Positions 8,241 through 16,786 of a stretch of DNA of 64,000 bases are shown here, piece by piece. Under the pieces are notes generated by a model. It ran no database searches, was not told the origin of the DNA, and worked only from the letters and a program-made list of their open reading frames with translations. The stretch comes from Pseudomonas sp. PSKL.D1. GTDB lineage: Bacteria > Pseudomonadota > Gammaproteobacteria > Pseudomonadales > Pseudomonadaceae. A program made the translations under genes and the position numbers. The stretch's first letter is position 1; every line of letters starts with the position of its first letter. Location of the stretch: NCBI RefSeq assembly GCF_028898945.1, contig NZ_CP118607.1:3830001-3894000 (forward strand), written 5' to 3'.

Positions 8241-9139
8241 ACAGTGATGCCCTTATCGAACTGGTCGCGACTCATCTTTCTCTTGAACTGTACTGCCATG
8301 TCTTGGTTGACCCTATCGCGGTCCCCGATAACAGTGAGGACTCGCTGATCACACATCTGGCTCCATTGGGAGAAAGTGCTCTGATACGGGTGTACCGGGA
8401 CGACTTGCCCCACGCCCCTCAATTGCACCCGTTACTGGCCACTCTCGCCTCTCCAGGCACGTCGCCGAGCCACTCACTTCTGGCCCTGAGCGCGCGCGCA
8501 GCACAACGTGACATTCACCGTCACAACCGCCATGTATGTGGCTGGATATTGAGTAAAGAACCCGCACCTGTAATCGCCAAGCATCTTGCCGCACTTTGCA
8601 GGTTGCCCACTAACACCAGTAATACGGTGTTCCAGCCAATCTACCAACCCATTCGCCTTGAACTACTCGCTGCAACGTTCGAACGGGTTGAGTCAGGCCC
8701 CTGGTGGCCGATCAAGCACTGGATATTTCAAACCAGCGGCGCAAAGCTGGCTGCCGTCAAGGGAGAGCCAGGGGCACGCACCGCCTTGCCGGCGCCCGCA
8801 CTTCGCCTTCAGAGCGACGTTGCGCTCATCCAGAGATTCCTCTCATTGTGGCAAGCACTACGGATTGCGCCCTCACTCCCACCTTTCGCCGCCGTGCGGG
8901 CCTCCAACCTGATTGACGACGCGCGCAAGGTCGGCCTGAGCGCACCGCAAGACGTTCTTGTGCTGGCAGTTCATTACCTGTGCATACACCCGCGTCTGCA
9001 CACCCTCCCCGCCATACGCAGGCACATCGAAGACGCCATCAACCAACACATAACCCTCGCAGCTTCATTTGCACGCTACAGCGAGGCGGACTGGCGGCAC
9101 ATGGTCACCAAACTGCCCCGACCCGAGGAGCACGCATGA
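8237..9139 (+). CDS. DUF4123-like T6SS effector adaptor
   Basis: The 300-residue soluble protein sits between vgrG and the effector, the usual place of DUF4123 (Tap/TEC) chaperones that load an effector on VgrG. It shows the family's outline in divergent form: HPLLATL, GWILSKEPAPVIAKHL, a FQPIYQPIRLELL segment in place of the common F-R-x-Y-D-P-R motif, then GPWWPIKHW. Its ATG overlaps the vgrG stop and its stop overlaps the effector start, suggesting translational coupling. The family call rests on pattern and context. Confidence 0.7.
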   Translation: MNSDALIELVATHLSLELYCHVLVDPIAVPDNSEDSLITHLAPLGESALIRVYRDDLPHAPQLHPLLATLASPGTSPSHSLLALSARAAQRDIHRHNRHVCGWILSKEPAPVIAKHLAALCRLPTNTSNTVFQPIYQPIRLELLAATFERVESGPWWPIKHWIFQTSGAKLAAVKGEPGARTALPAPALRLQSDVALIQRFLSLWQALRIAPSLPPFAAVRASNLIDDARKVGLSAPQDVLVLAVHYLCIHPRLHTLPAIRRHIEDAINQHITLAASFARYSEADWRHMVTKLPRPEEHA

Positions 9140-12100
9140 GCATCAGCCAACTGATCGCCACCACCGTGGCCGAAGTCGCCCTGCCCCTCGACCAGTGCAA
9201 TGCCTGTGAACGCCAGGGCTTGCCGATTCTGCCGCTGCGCAAGGCCCTGGTACCGTTCGCCAACCCGGCCGACAACGCCCGCGTCGACACCCGCCTGGGC
9301 CTGCGCACCCTGCGCATGGGCTACCTCTACGTGTTGCTCGACCAAAGCATCTGGCAGGCCTACGAAGTCACCGAACACGGCCACCTGCGCCGCTTCAACC
9401 CCTACCAACCGCCGCCCGGCCCGCCACCCGCCCTGCCCGAACGGTGCGTGAATCAGGACCATGACGTACCGTCCTGCTTCCTCAACATCGACACCGCCAC
9501 CTACGGCTCGGCCTGGGTCGCCTTCTCCAGCGATGCCTGGCCCGTCAGCGTGCTGGACGCCTACAAGAACGGCGCAGCCCCCGCTCACCGCTTCGAAGGG
9601 CTGGACCTGATTCAGGCCCGTAACAACCCTGAACTGCTGGGCATGGCCATGACCCCGGACAACCTGCAGGTTGACCGGCAGGTGTTCGAATACGCCCAGC
9701 AATTACCCGGCCCGTTCGACAGCGCGCACGGCTTCCACAGCCGGCTGCTGCGCAAGACCGCCTTGCGTGGTTTCGTGGTCAACGCCATGGCCGCGCACCA
9801 ACTGGAGAACGGTGTGCTGGCCATCGTGCTCGACGACACCGTGGGCCTGGCACAGGAATACAACCATCAGCGCCTGCACGAGGTGGTCCAACGCCAGACC
9901 TGGCGCGAAGACCCCATGCGCGCCTACCAACTGCAAACGTCGCAGATCCTGCAGATCATCCGTGCAACCCACCGCGAGTGGGCGGCGCAGAAAATTATTC
10001 CCAGGCACGAGCCGCACACCGGCGATGGCCCACCCATGTTCAAAGGCGCGAGCGAAGAGTACCAACGCATGGTCGATGCCGCCCAGCAGGACAGCGACGA
10101 CAGGCTGGAAGAGCGCTATGACGAACCCCGCCGCGCTGCCTTTCAGGCCGAGTACGAGCAGCAGGAGGCGGTATTCCAACAACGTATCGATCAGCAGGCA
10201 CGGGCCTATGTGGCCCTCTGCGAAAGCCCCGCCTTCAGGCTGATCGAACAATACGACTATGACGGTACGAACCGTGATTCAGGCATCGCCTACAGCAAGA
10301 CTATGGCCACCTGCCTGGCGGGGGGTGTCACTGAAGCACCGAGCGCGGAGCCCCGCCCGCCTGCACCGGGCACCACCGAAGCGCTCTGGCTGAAGTGGTT
10401 GCAGGATCCGGACAGCCCAGCCTACCGCGCCGTACTGATGCGCGATCGCCCCCTGCTGGAGGCGTTCCTGCCCAGCTTCTCCAGCACCGAACCCGTCAAC
10501 TGGAATGACAGCGAAAAACTGTACACGGCGGTGAGCAAAATCATCACCAGTGATGACGTCGGCGTGCAGTTTCGCAACCAGCTCAGGCAGGCAGTCGCCG
10601 AAACCCTGGGGGCACTCAACGGTGCCAGTCAACGCCTGCAAGCCCAACTTGCCCCCGGCATTCAACAGGCCGTACGGCGCCTGAACAGTGCCACCCAGTT
10701 GCTCTACAACGGCGTGCACCTGGTAGAGCTGCAGGTGCAGATGAAAGTCAGCGAATACTACGCCCTGCAAAGCGCGCACCTACGCAAGATGCAGAACCAG
10801 GCCAGCCAGGCCATGGCCAAGGCCCGGGAACGGCTGATGCCCAGCCTGGATGACCTGAATGACGACCTGCTGCGTAGCGCGCGCAAGGTGACCCCGATCA
10901 TTCAGACCGGGTTACTGAGCCTGGCCGTGCTCGATCCAAAGGTGGCGCACACCGTGATCAATGTCAGCGTCTGGGTCGAGGGCAAGGCCGTGGACCTGCA
11001 TGAGCGGCTGGCCAGGGAAGTGAAGCTCAACGTCAATCAGATGAGCCATGCGGCGCAATTGACTCTTGTCGATCTGAGTGTGGCTGCCGGTACATTGGAA
11101 CCCGGCGCACGGCGGATGCTGGAGGGCATGAAGATCAGCGCTCAGCAGGCCTCACAATTGGTGCAGGAGAGTTTCACCGGGTTGCGCGGGGCGGCGGGGA
11201 GTTGGCAGTTCTTGCTGACGTTGGGAGGGATGTACCTGCTCAGTGACAGTCTTGGGAAAAATGTGAAAAAGGCTGAGCAGGAGATTGGGCAGAAGTCGAT
11301 GGAAGCGAGAATGGCGCTTTACAGCTCTAGCCTGGGGATATTGGGCGGAGGTACGGAACTTTCCGGATTATTGATAAAAAAAACCAGCCCAAGCCTTTTC
11401 GCACGCGGGGAGCGGATAGTGAGGCTCGGCGCTGCAATTAGCGCTGCCGCGGGTTTATTCGATACGATTCAGGGCATGATCTCGGCACACCGGACGTCTA
11501 CAACAGGTGATATAACCGCGCACAAACTTTATATGCGCTCCACGTTTTTCGCCGGACTAGGAGTGATCGCAGCAGGATTTGCTGTAGTTTTTTCTACAAA
11601 AATCATAGGACTTCTAGGTGCCTCTATCTCCCTGACATTAATTGCGTCATACCTTAACAAAGCCGCAGAAGAGAATGAATCCAAACTCCTTGAGCGTTGG
11701 GTAATGCGATGTTTTTTTGGAAAAGCTACGGAAATCCCCCGCATTCACTGGCCATCCCCTGAATATGCTGACATTGCTATTGCTGAACTGAATGCCGCAG
11801 CGCTTGGCCTCTCTGGCGACCTTAGTTTCAAAACGACTATTTCTACTTCCCCAGACCAGTCAAAGATCGGCGGCCGTGTTAGCTTAACGACCAAACAGTG
11901 GATGGAGTTCAGATTCACCCTTCCTCGCTTTAGCGAATCGACCGCAGGCTACCACTGGACACTCGTCATTCACCGGCAAGGAGACGGCAACGCGCCGACA
12001 TATGCGGGCGGAGAAGTTGTCATAAATCAAAATTTTCACACCCCTCACGTTGCAACAAGGACATCTGACTCGACAAGTCTTAAACCCATCAAAACCGTAC

Positions 12101-12330
12101 AAACCCATGACCTCAAATCGGAAACACTGATCCTGAATAGCAGCACTCAAACGGCAAAAGATGCAAGCGACGGCAACCATAGCCACAAAACCGTAACCGG
12201 CACCCTTGAGCTTGCCCCAGACCCGAACAAACACAACATTTTAGCTGCATCATTACTCATCTCATACTGGCCAGACAAATCACTACCAGAAAGCTATGGG
12301 GAAATTCTTATACAGACAAGCAAGCAATGA
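9136..12330 (+). CDS. T6SS pore-forming effector, VasX / BTH_I2691 type
   Basis: The 1,064-residue protein opens with the family's N-terminal signature: paired cysteines 21 and 24 (CNACERQG), LPILPLR and RMGYLYVLL. A long helical, coiled-coil-prone middle (about 300-680) leads to four or five hydrophobic segments (near 688-705, 730-750, 758-785 and 801-840) and a beta-rich C-terminal domain. VasX-type proteins insert in the target cell's inner membrane and dissipate its potential. The ATG at 9136 has GAGGAG before it and overlaps the adaptor stop. From about 11,330 on, GC content and codon use fall visibly, so the C-terminal end looks exchanged. The downstream membrane protein is the likely immunity partner. 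Confidence 0.82.
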   Translation: MSISQLIATTVAEVALPLDQCNACERQGLPILPLRKALVPFANPADNARVDTRLGLRTLRMGYLYVLLDQSIWQAYEVTEHGHLRRFNPYQPPPGPPPALPERCVNQDHDVPSCFLNIDTATYGSAWVAFSSDAWPVSVLDAYKNGAAPAHRFEGLDLIQARNNPELLGMAMTPDNLQVDRQVFEYAQQLPGPFDSAHGFHSRLLRKTALRGFVVNAMAAHQLENGVLAIVLDDTVGLAQEYNHQRLHEVVQRQTWREDPMRAYQLQTSQILQIIRATHREWAAQKIIPRHEPHTGDGPPMFKGASEEYQRMVDAAQQDSDDRLEERYDEPRRAAFQAEYEQQEAVFQQRIDQQARAYVALCESPAFRLIEQYDYDGTNRDSGIAYSKTMATCLAGGVTEAPSAEPRPPAPGTTEALWLKWLQDPDSPAYRAVLMRDRPLLEAFLPSFSSTEPVNWNDSEKLYTAVSKIITSDDVGVQFRNQLRQAVAETLGALNGASQRLQAQLAPGIQQAVRRLNSATQLLYNGVHLVELQVQMKVSEYYALQSAHLRKMQNQASQAMAKARERLMPSLDDLNDDLLRSARKVTPIIQTGLLSLAVLDPKVAHTVINVSVWVEGKAVDLHERLAREVKLNVNQMSHAAQLTLVDLSVAAGTLEPGARRMLEGMKISAQQASQLVQESFTGLRGAAGSWQFLLTLGGMYLLSDSLGKNVKKAEQEIGQKSMEARMALYSSSLGILGGGTELSGLLIKKTSPSLFARGERIVRLGAAISAAAGLFDTIQGMISAHRTSTTGDITAHKLYMRSTFFAGLGVIAAGFAVVFSTKIIGLLGASISLTLIASYLNKAAEENESKLLERWVMRCFFGKATEIPRIHWPSPEYADIAIAELNAAALGLSGDLSFKTTISTSPDQSKIGGRVSLTTKQWMEFRFTLPRFSESTAGYHWTLVIHRQGDGNAPTYAGGEVVINQNFHTPHVATRTSDSTSLKPIKTVQTHDLKSETLILNSSTQTAKDASDGNHSHKTVTGTLELAPDPNKHNILAASLLISYWPDKSLPESYGEILIQTSKQ

Positions 12331-12418
12331 AAACACATATATCCTGCCACCAAAACAACGACAAGCCAACAACAAACCAAACTGACATCACTCAGTACAA
12401 CTGACCGCGAGGCAAGTC

Positions 12419-13222
12419 ATGAACCACTCTGGAAAAGCGCTACCGAAACACGAGCTCGGCTGGAAGTACGACCTACCAACTCTCAATGAAATACCCAAAC
12501 TCCCGCCTGAGACAGAGAAAATTACGCCGCCACCTAATCATTGCGACGACATATATCTCGAATTCGCAAGATCAACATTTTCCACTAGAGGAATCATATT
12601 AATAATCAGCCTTACCGGTTTGATCTTCTTAGGAGTAATGATATTTTTTATGCTGAGCACCACAGTCAAACTAGGCGTATCTGACAGCTGGGACATATTA
12701 CTAACTGCCCTATTAGCGACCCCGGTAGCTTTGGCCTTCATGCTCTACTTCGCAAGATTAGACCTAGCGCTTCCTCGGGACGAACCCGTGCGATTCAACA
12801 GAGCGCGAAAAAGAGTCTATTTCTACCACTACACCTCAGATGCAATACGCGTCCTTAGCCGGAAACACTGGAAGGTCGAGCCTATTGCGCACAATTGGGA
12901 GGACATCACAGCCGAGGTATACAGTGGGTACGGCGGCGCCATCGAGCATGTCATGCTGTCAGTCCGAGCCCCCCAGTCCGACAACGTGATAGACCGCTTC
13001 ATCTTCGCGCACAGTCTTACTCAAGGAAAGCAATATTGGGCCCTTGCCTGCCTCTTCATGCAACAAGGACCTGAAGCCCTTCCTGACTTCTCATACGCCC
13101 CTTATGACTGGAACGATGAGCAATATTTGAACCCGATTCATCGCCTCGCCCCAAAGGTCCAATGGCCCATCGAAATGGACCTCGAATCCCGCACCGCCCC
13201 CTCCCCCGGAGAACACCCATGA
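12419..13222 (+). CDS. Probable immunity protein (DUF6708-like), two membrane helices
   Basis: The 267-residue protein has two adjacent transmembrane helices (about 59-80 and 94-114), then a cytoplasmic domain with VRFNRARKRVYFY, as in DUF6708 proteins that follow VasX-type effectors. Guarding the producer's own inner membrane would fit a pore-forming toxin. The first half is AT-richer than its neighbours, matching the end of the effector, so the pair may have moved together. The 88 bases before it are AT-rich. The ATG follows GAGGCAAG. The stop overlaps the PAAR start. Confidence 0.7.
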   Translation: MNHSGKALPKHELGWKYDLPTLNEIPKLPPETEKITPPPNHCDDIYLEFARSTFSTRGIILIISLTGLIFLGVMIFFMLSTTVKLGVSDSWDILLTALLATPVALAFMLYFARLDLALPRDEPVRFNRARKRVYFYHYTSDAIRVLSRKHWKVEPIAHNWEDITAEVYSGYGGAIEHVMLSVRAPQSDNVIDRFIFAHSLTQGKQYWALACLFMQQGPEALPDFSYAPYDWNDEQYLNPIHRLAPKVQWPIEMDLESRTAPSPGEHP

Positions 13223-13476
13223 GACCCGTCATCCTCGTAGGCCACACCCACGATTGCCCGATCCATGGTCAAAACTTCGTAGAAACCGGCAGCCCCCATT
13301 ACACATTCAATGGCAAAGCCGTCGCCAGAGTCGGCGACCGCACCAGTTGCGGTGCAGTCATTACCAGTGGATCCCCTACGTTTCAAATTGAGGGGAAAGC
13401 GGTCGCCAGGCAAGGCGACTGCACTGACCACGGTGGCACATTGAACGGAGGGGACGAGAGTTGGCTGCTGGAATGA
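13219..13476 (+). CDS. PAAR-domain spike-tip protein
   Basis: The 85-residue protein is a lone PAAR domain. It has the paired glycine-rich repeats FNGKAVARVGDRTSCG and IEGKAVARQGD and the Cys/His residues (GHTHDCPIHG, DCTDHGG) that bind zinc and cap the VgrG tip. No toxin extension is fused to it. The ATG overlaps the immunity gene stop, with GGAGAA upstream. Its own stop overlaps the tssL start. Confidence 0.92.
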   Translation: MRPVILVGHTHDCPIHGQNFVETGSPHYTFNGKAVARVGDRTSCGAVITSGSPTFQIEGKAVARQGDCTDHGGTLNGGDESWLLE

Positions 13477-14363
13477 CCCCAGGTAACCGAGAGGATTTGT
13501 TAGTGTCGAGTCCCGATGTTCCACTCAACAACAGTTACGACGTAACCGAGCGCAGTGCCCATGGGTTGCTCGAAAACTCGGCGTGGGGCGCCCCAGAACC
13601 TGAGGGAAGCGTGAATGCGCCGAGCAAAGGGTCGGAAGGTGAAATCTACGAAGGCGACATTTCCTTCCACGCCCCCAAAACTGGCTTCATGAATCCCATG
13701 TGTTCAGAGGCCTTGCCCTTTGTAAGCCTGGCCTTCCGGCTGCGCTCACACAGCTGGCACACAAATGTCGAGCGACTCCACGCCTTCGTAGCATCCCAGG
13801 TCGCTTGCACCTTGGAGGACATACAGCAATATGACTACGAACCAGAACAGCTGACGGCCTTTTCCTACAGTCTGTGCCTGTTACTCGACGAAGCCGTGAT
13901 GAGCACCCCGTGGGGCAAGCGCTCACACTGGAGCCACAACCCGCTGCTTAGCGAGTTCCATCAGGATACACAGGGCGGTGAAAAGATCTTCAAACTGCTA
14001 GCGCGGCTCAAGCAAGAGCCAAAACGCTTTCAGGATTCGTTGGAGTTCATCTACATCTGCCTATGCATGGGGCTGAGGGGCAAATATGCACTGGAAGCCA
14101 AAGGTGACGAACATCTTCAAAGACTGACTGAGGAATTGAACGTCATCATCAGCGAGCTACGCGGCCCTCCCCCCGATCTGTTCCCCGACACCCTGCACAA
14201 TGTAATGTCTGGCAAACCCCGCTCACGCCGCATCTGGCCATGGTGGAGCCCGCTCCTGATCTCGGCTGGCCTCATCGCTGGCCTGTACGGTTACTACAGC
14301 TACCAACTGCACCTCATCACCATCGAGGTGCTGCACGCCTTCAACGCACTTTCATTTCAATAA
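13473..14363 (+). CDS. tssL: T6SS membrane component TssL (DotU)
   Basis: The 296-residue protein has a DotU/TssL cytoplasmic domain (LRSHSWHTNVERLHAFV, SYSLCLLLDEAVMSTPWG, HQDTQGGEKIF, EFIYICLCMGLRGKY) and a single C-terminal transmembrane helix (about 255-275). There is no OmpA-like peptidoglycan-binding extension. TssL pairs with TssM in the inner membrane and docks the baseplate. The ATG at 13473 overlaps the PAAR stop; an in-frame TTG at 13461 is less likely. It is odd to find tssL at the end of a payload operon with tssM on the other side of vgrG. Confidence 0.88.
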   Translation: MTPGNREDLLVSSPDVPLNNSYDVTERSAHGLLENSAWGAPEPEGSVNAPSKGSEGEIYEGDISFHAPKTGFMNPMCSEALPFVSLAFRLRSHSWHTNVERLHAFVASQVACTLEDIQQYDYEPEQLTAFSYSLCLLLDEAVMSTPWGKRSHWSHNPLLSEFHQDTQGGEKIFKLLARLKQEPKRFQDSLEFIYICLCMGLRGKYALEAKGDEHLQRLTEELNVIISELRGPPPDLFPDTLHNVMSGKPRSRRIWPWWSPLLISAGLIAGLYGYYSYQLHLITIEVLHAFNALSFQ

Positions 14364-14458
14364 GCCAACCAGCGCTGCACCCGGAACCCCAAATACCCAT
14401 TACCCCCAAGAAGCGGTGTACAGTACCCCCACAAAAACCGCATAAAAGGAGCCCGCCA

Positions 14459-15607
14459 ATGACCGTGACGCTGTCCCCCCTGCACATCGACTGCGCCTTC
14501 GACGCCGGCAACATCCTGGTCCTGGACGAAACCAACCCATCCCACACCCAGCTGGCCATCCGCCCCGACACTCACAGCGGCCACTTCCAGTGGTTCCACT
14601 TCAAAGTCAGCGGCCTCACCCCGGGCCAAACCCACCGCTTCAGCCTTAACAACGCCAGCGAGTCTTCCTACAAAAACGCCTGGGACGGCTACAACGCTGT
14701 GGCGTCCTACGACCAGAAAACCTGGTTCCGCGTGCCCAGCCAATTCGACGGCAAGGCCCTGTCGTTCGAGATCAAGGCCGAGCAAGAACACATCTGGTTC
14801 GCCTACTTCGAGCCTTACCCCCGTGCCCGCCACAACCAGCTGATCGAGCGTGCCCAACAAATCGAGGGCGTCGAGCTGCTGGCCCACGGCCGCAGCGTAG
14901 AGGGCCGGGACATTCCGCTACTGCGCGCGGGTAACGGTGCAGAAGGCAAGCGCAAGCTGTGGCTGATTGCCCAGCAGCACCCAGGCGAGCACATGGCCGA
15001 GTGGTTCATGGAAGGGGTGATCGACCGCCTGCAAGCTAACGATGCCACCGTCCAGCAACTGCTGGCCAAGGCCGATCTGTACCTGATCCCGAACATGAAC
15101 CCTGATGGCGCCTTCCACGGCCACCTGCGCACCAACTTCAAAGGCAAGGACCTCAACCGTGCCTGGCAGGACGCCAGTGTCGAACTGAGCCCGGAGGTGT
15201 TCTTCGCCCAGGCGCAGATGAAGCAGTACGGCGTGGATGCGTTCATCGATGTGCACGGGGATGAGGAAATCCCGCATGTGTTCACGGCGGCCTGCGAGGG
15301 CAACCCGGGGTACACCCAGCGCATAGCCAAACTTGAAGAGCAATTTCGTAGCACGCTGTGCAGCGTGACCCCGGACTTCCAGACAACGTATGGCTACACC
15401 CGTGATGAACCGGGGCAAGCCAACATGACCTTGGCGTGCAATGCCGTGGGGCAGGCGTATGACTGCCTGTCGCTGACGCTGGAGATGCCGTTCAAGGACC
15501 ATGATGATGCGCCCAACAAGCTCACCGGCTGGTCGGGGGAGCGCTCGAAGGCTTTGGCGGGGGCGGTGTTGGAGACATTGCTGACAATGGTCGATGATTT
15601 GCGGTGA
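14459..15607 (+). CDS. M14-family (cytosolic carboxypeptidase-like) zinc carboxypeptidase
   Basis: The 382-residue enzyme has a beta-sandwich N-terminal domain typical of the CCP-like M14 subgroup. A peptidase domain follows with the zinc ligands HPGE (about 174-177) and DVHGD, the substrate-binding NPDG and DLNRAW motifs, and the catalytic glutamate in LTLEMPFK. It has no signal peptide, so it acts in the cytoplasm, removing C-terminal residues from an unknown peptide. AAAAGGAG precedes the ATG. It follows tssL by 95 bases but looks like a separate housekeeping gene. Confidence 0.88.
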   Translation: MTVTLSPLHIDCAFDAGNILVLDETNPSHTQLAIRPDTHSGHFQWFHFKVSGLTPGQTHRFSLNNASESSYKNAWDGYNAVASYDQKTWFRVPSQFDGKALSFEIKAEQEHIWFAYFEPYPRARHNQLIERAQQIEGVELLAHGRSVEGRDIPLLRAGNGAEGKRKLWLIAQQHPGEHMAEWFMEGVIDRLQANDATVQQLLAKADLYLIPNMNPDGAFHGHLRTNFKGKDLNRAWQDASVELSPEVFFAQAQMKQYGVDAFIDVHGDEEIPHVFTAACEGNPGYTQRIAKLEEQFRSTLCSVTPDFQTTYGYTRDEPGQANMTLACNAVGQAYDCLSLTLEMPFKDHDDAPNKLTGWSGERSKALAGAVLETLLTMVDDLR

Positions 15608-15654
15608 GCAGGCTCGGCCTGTGATTTCACAGCTGCCTGTAGGAGCGGCCTTTT

Positions 15655-15770
15655 GTGGGAGCGGCCTTGTGTCGCGAAAAGGCTGCGTAGCGGCCCCGGC
15701 AATATCGGCTGCGAAGCTGCAATTGATGGGGGCGCTACGCCCCCCATTCGCGACACAAGGCCGCTCCCAC
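15655..15770. repeat. REP-type inverted repeat pair between convergent genes
   Basis: A 24-base arm at 15655-15678 (containing GGAGCGGCCTTGTGTCGCG) is repeated in perfect inverted orientation at 15747-15770, with a second short palindrome between them (GGGGGCGCTACGCCCCC). This is the P. putida REP type. Its position between convergent ends suggests it also stops or stabilises transcripts from both sides. Confidence 0.85.
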
Positions 15771-15823
15771 AGTAATCGCGTCAGCTTTTAGGTTTTATAC
15801 AAGACAGTTGCTCCTACAGATCA

Positions 15824-16786
15824 TCAAAACTGCACATCCAGTATCACGCTGTCGGTGTAACTCGCCGCCGGCGGTGTGGCCTGGTCGGTGTACACCTTGG
15901 CGTTGTAGTTGAACACCTGGCTCCCGGTTCCGGTGCCTGCTCCGGGGTTTACATCGGCATCGCTGCTCGAGCGCCGGGCCGTGGTCAGCGAACCCCAGCG
16001 CACGGCGCCAGCGCTCTTGAAAATGTCATAGGCCAGGTAATTGTTGGCACTGGACTTCATCCGCCGCCGCCCACCCGACACGTTCTGCCCGTCATCCAGC
16101 CCCACCGTGTAGCTGCTCCCCTTGGTGCACGACAGGCTCACACTCTGGCTTACCGTACCGAACCCGGCCACCACCGGCGCGCTGCCGAAGTTGATGCTGG
16201 GTGTGGTGATCTGGCAGTCGTTGCTGACCGTCAAAGTCACCGTAATTGTCTGGCTGCCGCTGCCGATATCCCGGCCCAGGCAAATGCTGCCAACACCAAT
16301 GCCCGAGCAATAATTCCAGGCCCAGGCAATGTTCAAGGTCTCGGTGTACACGCCCGCCGCCACATTGGCGCCCACCACGGTCTTCAAGTACAGCGGCACG
16401 GTTTTGGGCGTGGTTCCACTGAGCAGGCCCAAGGCATCGATGATGCCGTTGCGGGCGAAGTCGAACTGGGTGCCGCGGGTGATGGGGTAACTGGTGCTGT
16501 TGTTGCCGTAGATCGTGTAAGGGATCACGTCCCCCGTCGGCCCCACCAACCCGCTGGTGCTGGAGGTGATGGTGGCATACACATGGTCGGTGCTTACCAG
16601 CAACGACAGCAAAGACCCCGTGCATTGCAGCCCGGCATTGGTGGTTGAAGCGCTCTGAATCGTGGTGCGCACCAGCGTCGAGTTCACAGTCCCGAAGGCC
16701 GCCGGCGATGTTGCCACCACCGAGCACGCCGCCATTACCGGGCCGGGCATGCCCAAGGCCAGCAATGCCCAGGCCCACACTCTCAT
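15824..16786 (-). CDS. csuE: SCPU-domain pilus tip subunit (CsuE-like)
   Basis: The last gene of the operon encodes a 320-residue secreted protein with a signal peptide ending AMA-like (GPVMAACS). It has two spore-coat-U (SCPU) domains, the second with LDDGQNVSGGRRRM and ending YTDSVILDVQF. In the Acinetobacter Csu pilus the two-domain subunit CsuE is the tip adhesin. The ATG at 16786 overlaps the usher stop; a GTG at 16792 is an alternative. Confidence 0.85.
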   Translation of the reverse strand: MRVWAWALLALGMPGPVMAACSVVATSPAAFGTVNSTLVRTTIQSASTTNAGLQCTGSLLSLLVSTDHVYATITSSTSGLVGPTGDVIPYTIYGNNSTSYPITRGTQFDFARNGIIDALGLLSGTTPKTVPLYLKTVVGANVAAGVYTETLNIAWAWNYCSGIGVGSICLGRDIGSGSQTITVTLTVSNDCQITTPSINFGSAPVVAGFGTVSQSVSLSCTKGSSYTVGLDDGQNVSGGRRRMKSSANNYLAYDIFKSAGAVRWGSLTTARRSSSDADVNPGAGTGTGSQVFNYNAKVYTDQATPPAASYTDSVILDVQF

